Positions 25,129 through 39,861 are shown, counted from the stretch's first letter. The stretch: 64,000 nt of DNA from Haliclona indistincta (GCA_964017065.1 OZ024784.1:17217152-17281151), one strand, 5' to 3'. Program-made: numbers and translations. Notes: generated by a model from the letters alone, not told the origin.

Positions 25129-25466
25129 GTTACCTGTATCATAATAAAATATGAAAACTGTGTAACTCTAATGGATGAAAACAGTAAATTTGTTCATAAG
25201 AAATTTTCCGCTTAACATTCACTAATTTGTATGCGATGTTTAGCTACAGATCAACTCCTCGTGGTATTTTGTAGCCTCTTACCCAGGCGCTGGTGATTTC
25301 TTTGCCTGGGTAAAAGGCCACATCATCCTGATAAAGAAATAATGACTTAATATTCCATTTTCTCTTATCCTGCACCTCCCATGTGCTACTACAACAACAA
25401 CAACACACACTTGGCTCAAGCTTATGATATTACTGCATTCCATTGGTTAATTGTGGTCTATGCAAC
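25129..25466. other. Duplication junction and spacer before fusion gene copy 2
   Basis: Starting at about 25129 the sequence matches the spacer at about 32513 (aaaatatg, tggatga, ttgttcataagaa), so the truncated presenilin exon joins directly to spacer DNA here. The segment at about 25281-25315 forms a short inverted repeat (ttacccaggc / gcctgggtaa). It holds the presumed promoter of copy 2. Confidence 0.6.
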
Positions 25467-28400
25467 ATGGCTACAGGCACGAACCAGCTCAATATCTACA
25501 CCACGTACTATGAGAGCTTCCTAGCTCTGTCTGTGAGTATCAGAGTAGATGGCAAGCATCAGCTGATGATGGAGACTCCCAGCAGTAGCCAGGCACCAGT
25601 GCTGCGATGCAAGGACACCACCTTCACTACAGAGAGTCTGAAGGAATCTCTGAGTGCAGTTTGTCCAGTGCTGGGGGTACACAATGTAGCCAGAGTGAGA
25701 CAAGGAGCTAGTCTGCCTCTGGTTGAAGTGGACTTCACTGATGAGAAAGCTCTTGAGAGATTCTGTAAATCAATCTCTGATGGTATAATATTTTGTGAAC
25801 ATTGGTAAAAATTTGAAAAAATTGTACCTACAGGGCAGTTCTGCAAGCTATTGAAAAGAAAAATCCAACATCATAAAGTTGATGCGTCAATCAAACTGCA
25901 CCTGATCATGCCCAATGCTGAGAAAAAGAATCCTGTATCCAGAGAAGTCACAGCTGTCAATTACCGAGAGTGCTTCTCTCTCATTAGAAAGAGTGCTCTG
26001 TTTGAGTATAGAGCATTTGACATTGCTCATGAATATGCTGACATTGAAGAAGTTGTTCAACAAGAGCTTAGTAAGTCATGAATGCTGTTTATAATGTGAG
26101 CTGATTTCTTCTAATTTACAAGGTATTGATAATCATGGTGAGTTACTGGAGGACCTGATAGAGGTGGCACCAAGCTGGTGCACAATGGGAGTCTTTCTCA
26201 AAATTGCTCATTTTAAGTTGGAAGTAATCAAAAGGGATAATCGTGATCAGAGTATAGATTGTTTGAGGGAGATGCTGGCTACCTGGCTGAAGGGGACTGA
26301 TGCAACACCAGCAGCACTGGTACAGGCTCTGCGATCAGCTGGGATGACTGTGCTGGCTAGGAAACTAGCAAACTAGCAGTCAAACATGGTTAGGAAGAGC
26401 TAGCTGTGCAGTGCACATTATGTGATAAAAGTAACTTTGTTGTAATAGGAATACCAATAATTATTGATGCAAAATCAACAGATAATCATGAGGTATGATT
26501 TCAAACAGCATACATGATTATAACTTGGTCTTTTATTGACGTCTGCAGCCAGCTCAGCCCACAAGTCCACTAAATACTACTTCTGATTTGATAAAGGTTT
26601 TTACCCAGTTAGTAACAATGACATCATCACCTCAGGTACATTATTCATGCATAAAATAACAGTATATATACATAATACATTCATGTATAGGACTCCAGAT
26701 CACAGCCATTACCAGACCTTGGTTCTCTAGCAAATCAAAGAGAAGGAATCGCTACCAAGGATGCACAGCATTTAGCTCTCAGCGAACAGTTGAGACAACT
26801 GAAGGATAGCGAAATAAATGTTCAGCAATCATTTGAGGAAACAAAATCATCATTGGAGTCAGTGAAGAATTCTATTGACAGTCTGAAGCACAAACAAGAG
26901 AGTCTCATTGAGAGAAGAAAGAAGAAGCAAACTTCAAGAAAATGGCTCATCAAACAAAGAGAATCTAAGACTGGAGAGGATCTAGTTCAGTTTGAACAAA
27001 TGATACAAGAGGCTGAGGAAGCTGTTGCTGAGCTCAGCGATCAGATTGCTGTGCTTGAGACGAAGATAAAAGCTCAGAATGAACAAGTAGCTGAGATGAG
27101 TGCACAGCTAGTTCATAAAGAAAAGGAAAGGAAGCACCTAGAGTGTAAGGTGGATGAGGTGCAGAAAGAAAAGTCATCTCTTGAAACCAAACTTGAGGAG
27201 GACAGGAGAAGGTTTGAAAACGAAATGCAAAAGATGGTTGATAAACAGAAGGAGAGTGAGGTTTGTATATTGGTCTGCTATACATTACAGTATTAACTTA
27301 ATACTATAGGAATCTTTTGCAAGTAAGTACGAAGAAGAAAAGAGGAAATTTGAGAAAGAAATGCAGAATCTGAGAACAGAAATGAAGTTAAGTAAGGTAT
27401 AGCTTACAAAGACACTATAATGCCTCAATTGATGTTTATTGTTTGTAATAGAAATCTCTTGTGGGTAAGTACGAGGAAGAGAAGAGAAAGTTTGAGAATA
27501 AAATACAAGAGATGAAGACACAAGTGCAGCTAAGTGAGGTAAAATATGAAACCTACCAAAGTATGCAGAATGTGTGATGCAAATCCAGACTAGAGAAGGG
27601 ATGATGAGAGATGTGCTGTCTCACAGACGAACATTGGAATTGGCACAAGCAAAATCATCCACTACCAATCCTGTGCCTACGGTATGGAGTATTTGAATAT
27701 GTGTGTGACTTAACAGCAATATTAACTACAGGAAGTGGCTGATACTAGTAGAGCTAGTGGTTCAGCCAGTGCTACATCTCATTATCATGAAGTTTATGGT
27801 GGAGAGAGTGCTGTTCCATTGGTTTTTGATGGTGGTTCTATGAACTTCAGAGCTGGTTTTGCTGGTTTCAATGCACCACATTTTACATTTCCTACAGCCA
27901 TTACTCAATTGCCAGAACAGAGTAGAGTTTTAATAGATTTTGATGCTATGTCTGCATATCCAGAACACACTATCCGTCCTATTGAACGTGGTGTGATTAC
28001 AAACTTGGATTACATGGAAAGGGTGATCTATAATTTATCATTTTGTGCACTATTTATTTTTATTATGAATTATTTTAGATCTGGCATCACACTTTCTACA
28101 ATGAGTTGCAAGTAGCACCAGAAGAACACCCAGTGCTGCTGACAGAGGCTGCCCTCAACCCCAAGTCCAACAGAGAAAAAATGGCACAGATCATGTTCGA
28201 AAACTTCAACACACCAGCAATTCAAGTTGCATCAACTGCACTCCTATCTCTTTATGCATCAGGACGCGTTACTGGTGTAGTGATTGAATCTGGTGATGGT
28301 GTCACTGTCACTGTTCCTATTTTTGACATGCATCCTCTTCCTAAAGTTACTTTTGTCCGCCGCAATTTTGCTGGTTGTGACCTGACTGACTACCTCATAA

Positions 28401-28954
28401 AGACTCTCTCTGACTCATCCACAACTGCTGTTGAATGTAAAATTGTTCATGAGATCAAAAAGAAACTATGCTATGTCGCTATGGACTTTGAACATGAGAT
28501 GCAGACCGCTGCCTCCAGCTCAAGCTTGGAAAATACCTATGAGCTTCCTGATGGCCGTGTTATCACCATCGGCAATGAACAATTCCGATGTCCTGAGGCT
28601 CTCTTCCAAACATCTCTTCTGGGTATGGAGTATGATGGTATTCACGAGACCTGCTATACCTCTATAATGAGGTGCAATCCGTACATGAGGAGTGATCTGT
28701 ATAGCAATATTGTACTTGCAGGAGGTAATACATTATTCCCTGGTATAGCTGACAGGATGCTGAAGGAGGTCACAGCACTTGCTCTACCAAACATGAAAAT
28801 CAAGATTATTAGTCCTCCCGAAAGAAAACACAGTGCATGGATTGGTGGCTCTATCCTCGCTTCCCTCTCTACCTTCAAGGAGTTGTGGATCTCTAAACAA
28901 GAATACGATGAAACAGGTCCCTCCATTGTCCACAACAGGTGCTATACACACTGA
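25467..28954 (+). pseudogene. Death domain-coiled coil-actin-like fusion, copy 2 (frameshifted after the Death domain)
   Basis: Same exon plan as copy 1, with start [18 protein letters not shown] at 25467. In the Death-domain exon, the 8-base word aaactagc is tandemly duplicated at 26362-26377; copies 1 and 3 have it once. This shifts the frame and gives TAG at 26374-26376, so a transcript spliced like copy 1 would encode only the N-terminal module plus Death domain. The downstream exons are otherwise well preserved: coiled coil 26697-27259, two KYEEEKR exons, and actin-like exons to the stop at 28954 (ending CYTH). A 12-base in-frame deletion lies at the start of exon 2. It is either a recent pseudogene or a short Death-domain-only paralogue. 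The actin region keeps the same Thr/Val substitutions as copies 1 and 3. Confidence 0.72.
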
Positions 28955-29293
28955 GCTCGGACTTTTATGTAATTGTATTTACTTTTTCAATGTGAATTCT
29001 CGACCATGCAAGCTGGTGTTCCAACATGAATCAAGTCCCTCCATCACCCACTCAATAGTATCATAATACATACAATGAACTTGTTACATTAGTAAATACA
29101 CACTGATGCTAAGTATCAACTGCTGTGTTATATGAACGTCTGTGTAGTAGCTAAAACTACTGCAAACGGAGCAATGAGATATCTTGAAGCAAAATAGAAA
29201 ATGAGTCCAAATGTGATGGAAATGGGTAGAGCAGGCAAAGCACGACGAACAATACCCAGAATGAGAGTAGTCATACAGAGACCCTGGAGAGGA

Positions 29294-29311
29294 GGAGAGA
29301 GAGAGAGAGAG
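29294..29311 (-). repeat. Short (CT)n tract, presenilin copy 2 last intron
   Basis: The same position as 23527-23581, but only about nine units. Confidence 0.9.
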
Positions 29312-30050
29312 TAAGCAAAGAGAAACATTGCATTGTGTCACGTACAATCAGTATAGCTACAAAGCATGATGATATGATGACCCAGTCTCCATAGCTGTCA
29401 TGAGCTGCCTTCCCTACTAGTATACTGTAGAAGATGAAGTCTCCCAGATCCAGCTTGAACCCACGAGCTGTGAAAGAATGTGTAAAAGAACATGTTTGTA
29501 AGTGTATGGTAGACTGATAAAACTGAACAGATATCTCATGACAAAGTGCACACACTGATCCTATACATGTCGACAGATACTCTAGCCCCGTTCCCAGTAT
29601 ACTCACGTTCTTCCTGCTCTTGTTCCTGTTGCTGCTCTCTGTTCTGATTGTTGCTGGCTAGCTCACGAGCTGCCTGTCTGTGCGCCTCATCTCTCTCAGC
29701 AGCATCATCCTCACCAAATCTGAGCTGTGAGCCTGTGACCCTCACCATCACCTTCTCCATCACCTGCACACAAACACATACAACTCATCAGTAGACTGGT
29801 AACGTAGCAGAACATTTTCTTCTTACTTGTATCATTATTTTTGGAGCCTGGAGGATTGTCGGCCATACCAATCATCGGAAATAGCATTGTAGCTACAAAG
29901 ACAAAGGAAGATAGGATAAGTGAGTGAGAAGATACAGTGTACTCACATGAGTATATGAGTGCTGGAAAGATGTTAACGTTTCTCTCACACGAGATGTCTC
30001 TACTAGAATTCTGAGAGGACCTTTGGGGCATAACACCGCCACAATATCTG

Positions 30051-30052
<2 letters not shown>

Positions 30053-30112
<60 letters not shown>
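30053..30112 (-). repeat. (CT)n microsatellite, presenilin copy 2
   Basis: About 30 GA units on the + strand, just before the acceptor of the exon holding [10 protein letters not shown]. Confidence 0.95.
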
Positions 30113-30115
<3 letters not shown>

Positions 30116-31195
30116 ATAGAGAGAGGATATCATTCTAACAGCACTGCACACAATGAACAACACATACCGTAAATGGAGATAGCAAACAGCAGTAGCCATG
30201 TGGTCCAGTCAGGTAGATACTTGACAAACACGTAAGCCTGTGAATAACACAGAGGACTACATACAACACACACTGGCTCAGTATCATCCACTCACAGCTA
30301 GTATGCTGGTTATGATGAGGTAAGCTTGCTGCAGTCTCAATGGACCCTTCCAATGGATCACCATCAACCCCATTTCACCAAAGTTCCACACCATGAAAAT
30401 AAATGTCAGCCAGTCCAACGCAAGATTGTGCACCTTTAGTGTCTCACTAGAGAGAGAACAACATTAAACCATAGACCAAGCACAAGAAGACAACAGTACA
30501 TTAGACCACAGGCACTCATACAGATAAGTATACAACAAAGATGGGCATTTTGAGGTTCAAACTCACACTAGGAGGTAGGAGAAGAAGACCAGCAGCATAC
30601 CAGAGGCAGCCATTAGCCAGATACGAATGATCAGTAGTGTACCAGCAGTCACACTGGTATTGTATATTATGTGTGTCACAACTCACAAGATAGCACTTGT
30701 ATTTGAAGAGCAACATGAGACAGAAGGTCATTACCACTACTAACACCAGTATAATGGCTACGTTACCAAGCGCAAACAACAGGATGAAACCACCATTGTC
30801 AGCATCCTGCTCATTGAAGGGAGTGTAGATCCTGCAACAACACAACACTAACCAATAGCTCTCACCCGTTCTCTCTCACTCACAATCCAGTTGTAGTCTG
30901 AACAGGATTCTTGATAGTCACTAGTAGCTGGATAGCGACTACAGCAGCCATGCAGATGGTGACTGGTATGATCAATTGAATGATTTGTTGAGCCCCAAAC
31001 CTCAGTGCTTCCTGTGTGATGATCATATACATGTCGTAGCAGTAGAGTAGAGAGAGGTGTGGTAATCGCTCACCTCATTAGCTTCTTGGCTTCCTTCCTC
31101 ATCACTGTCTCCGATAGCAGGCAGAGCACGCAGGATCTGCTTATAGCATGTCACAATACCACACCTAGTGTGAGCAATAAGAGACTTAGACTAGT

Positions 31196-31206
31196 GACCG
31201 GCTGCA
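31196..31206. other. Duplication junction between presenilin copy 2 and the cysteine-rich gene fragment
   Basis: To the left the sequence matches presenilin intron 1 of copy 3 (ataagagacttagactagtg). To the right, from tggtttgatatggtacagag, it matches the TIL exon of the cysteine-rich gene near 17850. The breakpoints differ from those at 25128. Confidence 0.75.
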
Positions 31207-32375
31207 TGGTTTGATATGGTACAGAGATCACTGCGTCAGTCCACTGGAGTGCACATCACTGGTCAATAGTGAGTTACTTGAAGTCATATAGATCCTATCG
31301 TGCATGGATTACATTAATGTAGATCCACCTCCTATTGATCCTCTGCCGCAGGTATGTTAAAACTGTTATCACTACCACATTAATTTTATGTGACAATTTC
31401 TGCTACAGCCTTCTGATACTCTCCTGATAGGGTTTCCTCTGACAAACATAACAGTTGCTCAGTTTAAGAGAACAGCTCGTGAATTTGGTTTTAAACTGAG
31501 GCAGCTTTTATCCAACAGTGGAATAAATGATGCTTATGTGGACCTGTACACTGCCATACAAGATCAAGGGAACAAAAGAGACAGTGACACTTCAACAGAA
31601 ATATTGTGAGCGTGGATAAAATAGAGTTTAGCACTAAAAGTGGAAAATGAACCTTATAGAGATCTGTCGTAAATGGAAATATATAGTATTTTGAATTTTG
31701 TCAGCATTAATGCTTGTGTGAAAATGATAAGTACTATCCCTGTTCTTTTCAATAAAAAGGCAAATTACTATGAATATTATGCGTTGTTTTCATCTACTAG
31801 AGATCCCCATAAGGCTCATTTCCAGTCACAAATGTATAATACATGTGCAGTATAATTAGTAGTAGTGGTATTTATTGTGGATTCTTTAGTGTAGTGATGT
31901 CGATCCGTAGCAGTAGAATAGAGCAAGGAATGACAGGAGATGAGATGGTTGATATTGTACAAGATAATATTGCTGCTCTTGATGCACCAGTGACTGCACT
32001 ATCCACAGGTAAACAACACAAGCACACATGCAACAACACACTCACACAATGTGTGTGTATTATCAATGATTCACAGAGCATGATTCTTTCTCTTTTAGTT
32101 AATTCCAGGTATGGCAAGATTGGTGGCAGTGTGTTGTCCCCGGCTGTGATTGGTGGTATTGTCAGTGGAGTAGTGGTAGTGCTCATTGCTCTGATAGTGT
32201 TAGTGATAGTGATTCTAGTGTTGGTTGGGAGAGCGTACTATAGACGGAAACCAAAACGAAGGCATACTTATTAACTGTTTCAAATCATGTTTAATTGAAT
32301 ATTTATAGCTCATTGGAAGACATTGGATCATACTCTAAACTCAAGGGAGTTTTATCAAGTGTAGAACCTGACTGA
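31203..32375 (+). pseudogene. 3' fragment of the cysteine-rich membrane protein gene
   Basis: A partial duplicate of 17850-18837. It begins inside the TIL exon (RYRDHCVSPLEC equivalent) and keeps the SEA-like exon at about 31410-31607, the exon with MSIRSSRIEQGMTGDEMV, the transmembrane exon (GGIVSGVVVVLIALIVLVIV) and the tail ending at TGA 32373-32375. The splice sites and frames look intact, but there is no signal peptide or start and no upstream promoter of its own. An inserted 188-bp element lies in one intron (31639-31826). It is most likely a non-functional relic left by the segmental duplication, though a short transcript could in principle encode a membrane stub. Confidence 0.72.
31639..31826. 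mobile_element. Short inverted-repeat element (MITE-like), 188 bp
   Basis: It is present here and absent from the otherwise matching intron at 18280-18290 (gcactaaatgtataatac). The left end tggaaaatgaaccttata and the reverse complement of the right end, tggaaatgagccttatgg, match with few differences, which indicates terminal inverted repeats. It has no coding capacity. A target-site duplication is unclear. Confidence 0.6.
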
Positions 32376-33435
32376 TGGACTATTATATTAATTTTATGCT
32401 GTTTGTAATAATGGTGTTTGCGCATTACATCTGTTCCATTATGCTAACAAAATTTCTATAAAATGACAGCTATACACATTATAGAATTCTATTTCCCATC
32501 ACATTATGGTTACCTGCAGGTTACCTGTGTATAAAATATGCAAACTGTATAACTCCAATGGATGAGAACACTAAACTTGTTCATAAGAATTATTCCGCTT
32601 AAGGGTGGAAATCCCAAACATCAGGATTATAAATATTTTGGTTTCTACTGTTAGTTGAAGGCTTGGTCAGTCACACTGATCACCCAAGAAAGTCGCCATT
32701 CGTCTTGTGGGCGTAGCAAGCCCCACCCAATGACGAAAAGTTGCGTTCGTTTCCTGAGCATGCCACACCCACACAAAATGTCAGACATAAACTTTGGTAG
32801 ACAAGGAAGAAACGTATGTATGGGATTTTGCAAAAAGGTCTCTGTCTGTAAGTTACAGAGGGGCGAATATTTAATGAGAGGACACGATTTCGGCAAAAAT
32901 CCCCTACCAGCAAGAGCGATGGAAGAAGATACATCTACTTTTGCCAGAGCGCCAAAAAAAATGCCACCTGACGCCCTCCCGCCCTCCCCACAACCCACCC
33001 ACCCACCCCTATGTGGGTCTCTCGTGATTGCCGAGTACGAAATAATTTTGTTCCAAATACGGCAAGTGCTATTGGAGTGTGGGTACACCCATTTTCCTTG
33101 TAAAACGGGCAAGTAATAGCCATGACACTGTAGATTATATTGTGCAAAGGGCAGCAAGAAAGAATAGTTCGGGTTTTCCTGGCTTAACATTCACTTATTT
33201 GTATACGATGTTCAGCTACAGATCAACTTGGTCATGGTATTTTGTAGCCTCTTACCCAGGCGCTGGTGATTTCTTCTCACTAGCACCTGGGTACAAGGCT
33301 ATGTCTAATCCTGATAAAGAAATAATGACTTAAAATTTCATTTTCTCTTAACGTGCACATCCTTTGTACTACAACAACAACACATACTTGGCTCAGCTTA
33401 TGATAATACTGCATTCCATTGGTTTTCTATGCAAA
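32376..33435. other. Spacer before fusion gene copy 3, with an insertion
   Basis: About 1.06 kb without a supported gene. Parts match the other two spacers. About 580 bp at 32601-33182 is absent from the copy-2 spacer and is listed separately. A short imperfect inverted repeat lies at 33251-33298 (acccaggcgctgg / gcacctgggt). The rest should include the copy 3 promoter. Confidence 0.5.
32601..33182. mobile_element. Inserted element of about 580 bp in the spacer of unit 3
   Basis: The copy-2 spacer reads ttccgcttaacattcacta without interruption (about 25208-25226). In unit 3 the same site is split after gcttaa and resumes at ggcttaacattcac, giving a candidate GCTTAA target duplication. The ends carry similar 13-base inverted words (ggaaatcccaaac and, on the other strand, ggaaaacccgaac). 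The open frames inside show no protein similarity that I recognise. It is a non-autonomous DNA transposon candidate; the family is unknown. Confidence 0.5.
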
Positions 33436-36400
33436 ATGGCCGCTGGCTCGAACCAGCTCAACATCTACACCACGTACTATGAGAGCTTCCTAGCTCTTTC
33501 TGCGAGTGTCAGAGTAGATGGCAAACATCAGCTGATGATGGAGACTCCTAGCAGCAGCCAGGCACCAGTGCTGCGATACAAGGACACCACCTTCACTACA
33601 GAGAGTCTGAAGGAATCTCTGAGTGCAGTTTGTCCAGTGCTGGGGGTACACAATGTAGCCAGAGTGAGACAAGGAGCTAGCCTGCCTCTGGTTGAAGTGG
33701 ACTTCACTGATGAGAAAGCTCTTGAGAGATTCTGCAAATCAATCTCTGATGGTATAATATTTATGAACATTGGTAAAAATTTGAAAAAATTGTACCTACA
33801 GGGAAGTTCTGCAAGAGATTTGAACAGCAATTGAAAAGAAAAATCCAACATCATAAAGTTGATGTGTCAATCAAACTGCACCTGATCATGCCCAATGCTG
33901 AGAAAAAGAATCCTGCATCCAGAGAAGTCACAACTGCTAATTACCGAGAGTGCTTCTCTCTCATTAGAAAGAGTGCTCTGTTTGAGTTTAGAGCATTTGA
34001 CATTGCTCATGCTTATGCTGACATTGAAGAAGTTGTTCAACAAGAGCTTAGTAAGTCATGAATGCTGTTTATAATGTGAGCTGATTTTTACAAGGTATTG
34101 ATAATCTTCATGAGTTACTGGAAGACCTGATAGAAGTGGCACCAAGCTGGTTCACTGTGGGAGTCTTTCTCAAAATTGCTCATTTTAAGTTGGAAGTCAT
34201 CAAAAGGGATAATCGTGATCTGAGTATAGATTGTTTGAGAGAGATGCTGGCTACCTGGCTGAAGGGGACTGATGCAACACCAGCAAGACTGGTACAGGCT
34301 CTGCAATTAGCTGGGATGACTGTGCTGGCTAGGAAACTAGCAGTCAAACATGGTTAGGAAGAGCTAGCCGTGCCGTGCACATTAAACTTTGTTATAATAG
34401 GAATACCAATTATTGATGCAAAATCAACAGACAATCATGAGGTATGATTTCAAACAGCATACATGATTATAACTTGGTCTTCATTGACGTCTGCAGTCAG
34501 CTCAGCCCACAAGTCCACTAGCTTCTGATTTGATAAAGGTTTTCACCCAGTTAGTAACAATGACATCATCACCTCAGGTACATTATTCATGCATAAAATA
34601 ACAGTATAGATACATAATGCATTCATGTATAGGACTCCAGATCACAGCCATTACCAGACCTTGGTTCTCTAGCAAATCAAAGAGAAGGAATCGCTACCAA
34701 GGATGCACAGCATTTAGCTCTCAGCGAACAGTTGAGACAACTGAAGGATAGCGAAAAAAATGTTCAGCAATCATTTAAGGAAGCAAAATCATCATTGGAA
34801 TCAGTGAAGAATTCTATTGACAGTCTGAAGCACAAACAAGAGAGTCTCATTGAGAGAAGAAAGAAGAAGCAAACTTCAAGAAAATGGCTCATCAAACAAA
34901 GAGAATCTAAGACTGGAGAGGATCTAGTTCAGTTTGAACAAATGATCCAAGAGGCTGAGGAAGCTGTTGCTGAGCTCAGCGATCAGATTGCTGTGATTGA
35001 GACGAAGATAAAAGCTCTGAATGAACAAGTAGCTGGGATGAGTGCACAGCTAGTTCAAAAAGAAAAAGAAAGGAAGCACCTAGAATGTAAGGTGGATGAG
35101 GTGCAGAAAGAGAAGTCATCTCTTGAAACCAAACTTGAGGAGGACAGGAGAAGGTTTGAAAACGAAATGCAAAAGATGGTTGATAAACAGAAGGAGAGTG
35201 AGGTTTGTATATTGGTTGCTACATTACAGTATTAACATAATACTATAGGAATCTTTTGCAAGTAAGTATGAAGAAGAAAAGAGGAAATTTGAGAAAGAGA
35301 TCCAGCATCTGAGAACAGAAATGAAGTTAAGTGAGGTATAGCTTACAAAAACACTATGATGCCTTAATGTGATTGATGCAAATTCAGACTAGAGAAGGGA
35401 TGATGAGAGATGAGCTGTCTCACAGACGAACATTGGAATTGGAACAAGCAAAATCATCCAATACCAATCCTGTGACTATGGTATGGGGTGTTTGAATATA
35501 TGTGCGACTTAACAGCAAAATTAACTACAGGAAGTGGATGATACTAGTAGAGCTAGTGCTTTAGCCAGTGCTACATCTCAATATCATGAATGGTCTGATG
35601 ATGATTGTGCTGTTCCATTGGTTTTTGATGGTGGTTCTATGAACTTCAAAGCTGGTTTTGCTGGTGAAGATATACCACATACTATATTCCCTACAGCCAT
35701 TACTCAATTGCCAGAGAAAAATAGAATTTTAATAGATTTTGATGCTATGTCTGCATATCCAGAACACACTATCTGTCCTATTGAACGTGGTGTGATTACA
35801 AACTTGGATTACATGGAAAGGGTGATCTAAAATTTATCATTTTGAGCACTATTTATTTTATTATGAATTATTTTAGATCTGGCATCACACTTTCTACAAT
35901 GAGTTGCAAGTAGCACCAGAAAAACACCCAGTGCTGCTGACAGAGGCTCCCCTCAACCCCAAGTCCAACAGAGAAAAAATGGCACAGATCATGTTCGAAA
36001 ACTTCAACACACCAGCAATTTACGTTGCACCAACTGCATTCCTATCTCTTTTTGCATCAGGACGCGCTACTGGTGTAGTGATTGAATCTGGTGATGGTGT
36101 CACTGTCACTGTTCCTATTTTTGAAGGACATTGTCTTCCTAAAGTTACTTTTATCCGCCGCAATTTTGCTGGTCGTGACCTGACTGACTACCTCATAAAG
36201 GCTCTCTCTGACTCATCCACAACTGCTGTTGAATGTAAAATTGTCCATGAGATCAAAAAGAAACTATGCTATGTTGCCATGGACTTTGAACATAAGATGC
36301 AGACCGCTGCCTCCAGCTCAAGCTTGGAAAATACCTATGAGCTTCCTGATGGCCGTGTTATCACCATCGGCAATGAACAATTCCGATGTCCTGAGGCTCT

Positions 36401-36773
36401 CTTCCAACCATCTCTTCTGGGTATGGAGTATGATGGTATTCACGAGACCTGCTATACCTCTATAATGAGGTGCAATCCGTACATGAGGAGTGATCTGTAT
36501 AACAATATTGTACTAGCAGGAGGTAATACATTATTCCCTGGTATAGCTGACAGGATGCATAAGGAGATCATGGCACTTGCTCCACCAAACATGAAAATCA
36601 AGATCATCCAAGACAATCCTGGTTTTAGAGAACACACTGCATGGGTTGGTGGCTCCATCGTCGCTATCCTCTCTGTCTTCAAGAAATGGTGGATCTCTAA
36701 ACAAGAATATGATGAAACAGGTCCCTCCATTGTCCACAGGAAGGGCTTTGAAACTGAATACAGACTTATGTAA
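33436..36773 (+). CDS. Death domain-coiled coil-actin-like fusion protein, copy 3
   Basis: Start [18 protein letters not shown] at 33436. The architecture is as in copy 1: N-terminal module, Death-like domain (about 34097-34353), long coiled coil (about 34633-35201), actin-like exons (about 35529-35825 and 35878-36773). Only one of the two KYEEEKR coiled-coil exons remains: the sequence passes from the first directly to the ACTAGAGAAGGG exon, removing about 29 codons in frame. The actin module keeps [17 protein letters not shown] and [17 protein letters not shown], with Thr and Val at the positions of actin Q137 and H161. It ends FETEYRLM. No frame break was seen, so it is probably functional. 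It is convergent with the complete presenilin gene. Confidence 0.77.
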
Positions 36774-36974
36774 TCGTATTTACTTTCTCAATGTGAATTC
36801 TCAACCATGCAAGCTGGTGTTCCAACATGGAGCTGTGGGCAAGAACAGTGACCACTCAAACCATTAGAATCAGCTGCTATTATCCCTCCATCACCCACTC
36901 AATAGTATCATAATACATACAATGAACTTGTTACATTAGTAAATACACACTGATGCTAAGTATCAACTGCTGTG

Positions 36975-39556
<2,582 letters not shown>

Positions 39557-39861
39557 TGATACAGGCTACGTTTAGATGAACAGAAACTGCTTATCAAGCA
39601 AGTGCTCAACTTGTTCTATTTATCATACCTTTACCTGTGTTTCTCCGTCCGACTCGTACTCTGTTCCGCTATGGCCGCTAAGGAGTGTTGAGGTCTCGCT
39701 CGACATACCTTTATAAGCCAGGGACCAGTCCCAGGAGAAACCATACACAAGAGCTGTGGGGGGAGCCTGGTCTGGAGGTTTGCCGTAAATCTAATTTAGC
39801 GCGCATCGATCGAGAATCAAAGAAATATCAAATTGAGACCACTGCCCACTTTCTTCGCGAT
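39557..39861. promoter_or_regulatory. Divergent intergenic region between presenilin and the first AREL1-like gene
   Basis: 305 bp between the two start codons; it should contain both promoters and 5' UTRs. Presenilin copies 1 and 2 do not carry this region, so they have lost this promoter. Confidence 0.5.

Larger units (their letters stand above)
29128..31164 (-). pseudogene. Presenilin pseudogene, copy 2
   Basis: It runs from exon 2 (RALPAIGDSDEEGSQEANE, upstream end 31164) to the C-terminal QTFI at 29128. Four lesions are visible against copies 1 and 3. Exon 1 with the start codon is absent, because intron 1 joins foreign sequence near 31196. The acceptor before [10 protein letters not shown] reads TG instead of AG (30632-30633). 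The acidic-loop exon has a net 2-base loss (about 29711-29735) that produces an early TGA. The catalytic GLGD motif reads DLGD through one base change in codon 29448-29450. The remaining presenilin exons and splice sites are well preserved, so the decay is recent. Confidence 0.82.

Noticed and set aside
32655..33190. Open frames of 150-180 codons on both strands in the unit 3 spacer
   Set aside because: They lie within an inserted non-coding element absent from unit 2, overlap each other, and resemble no protein I know.
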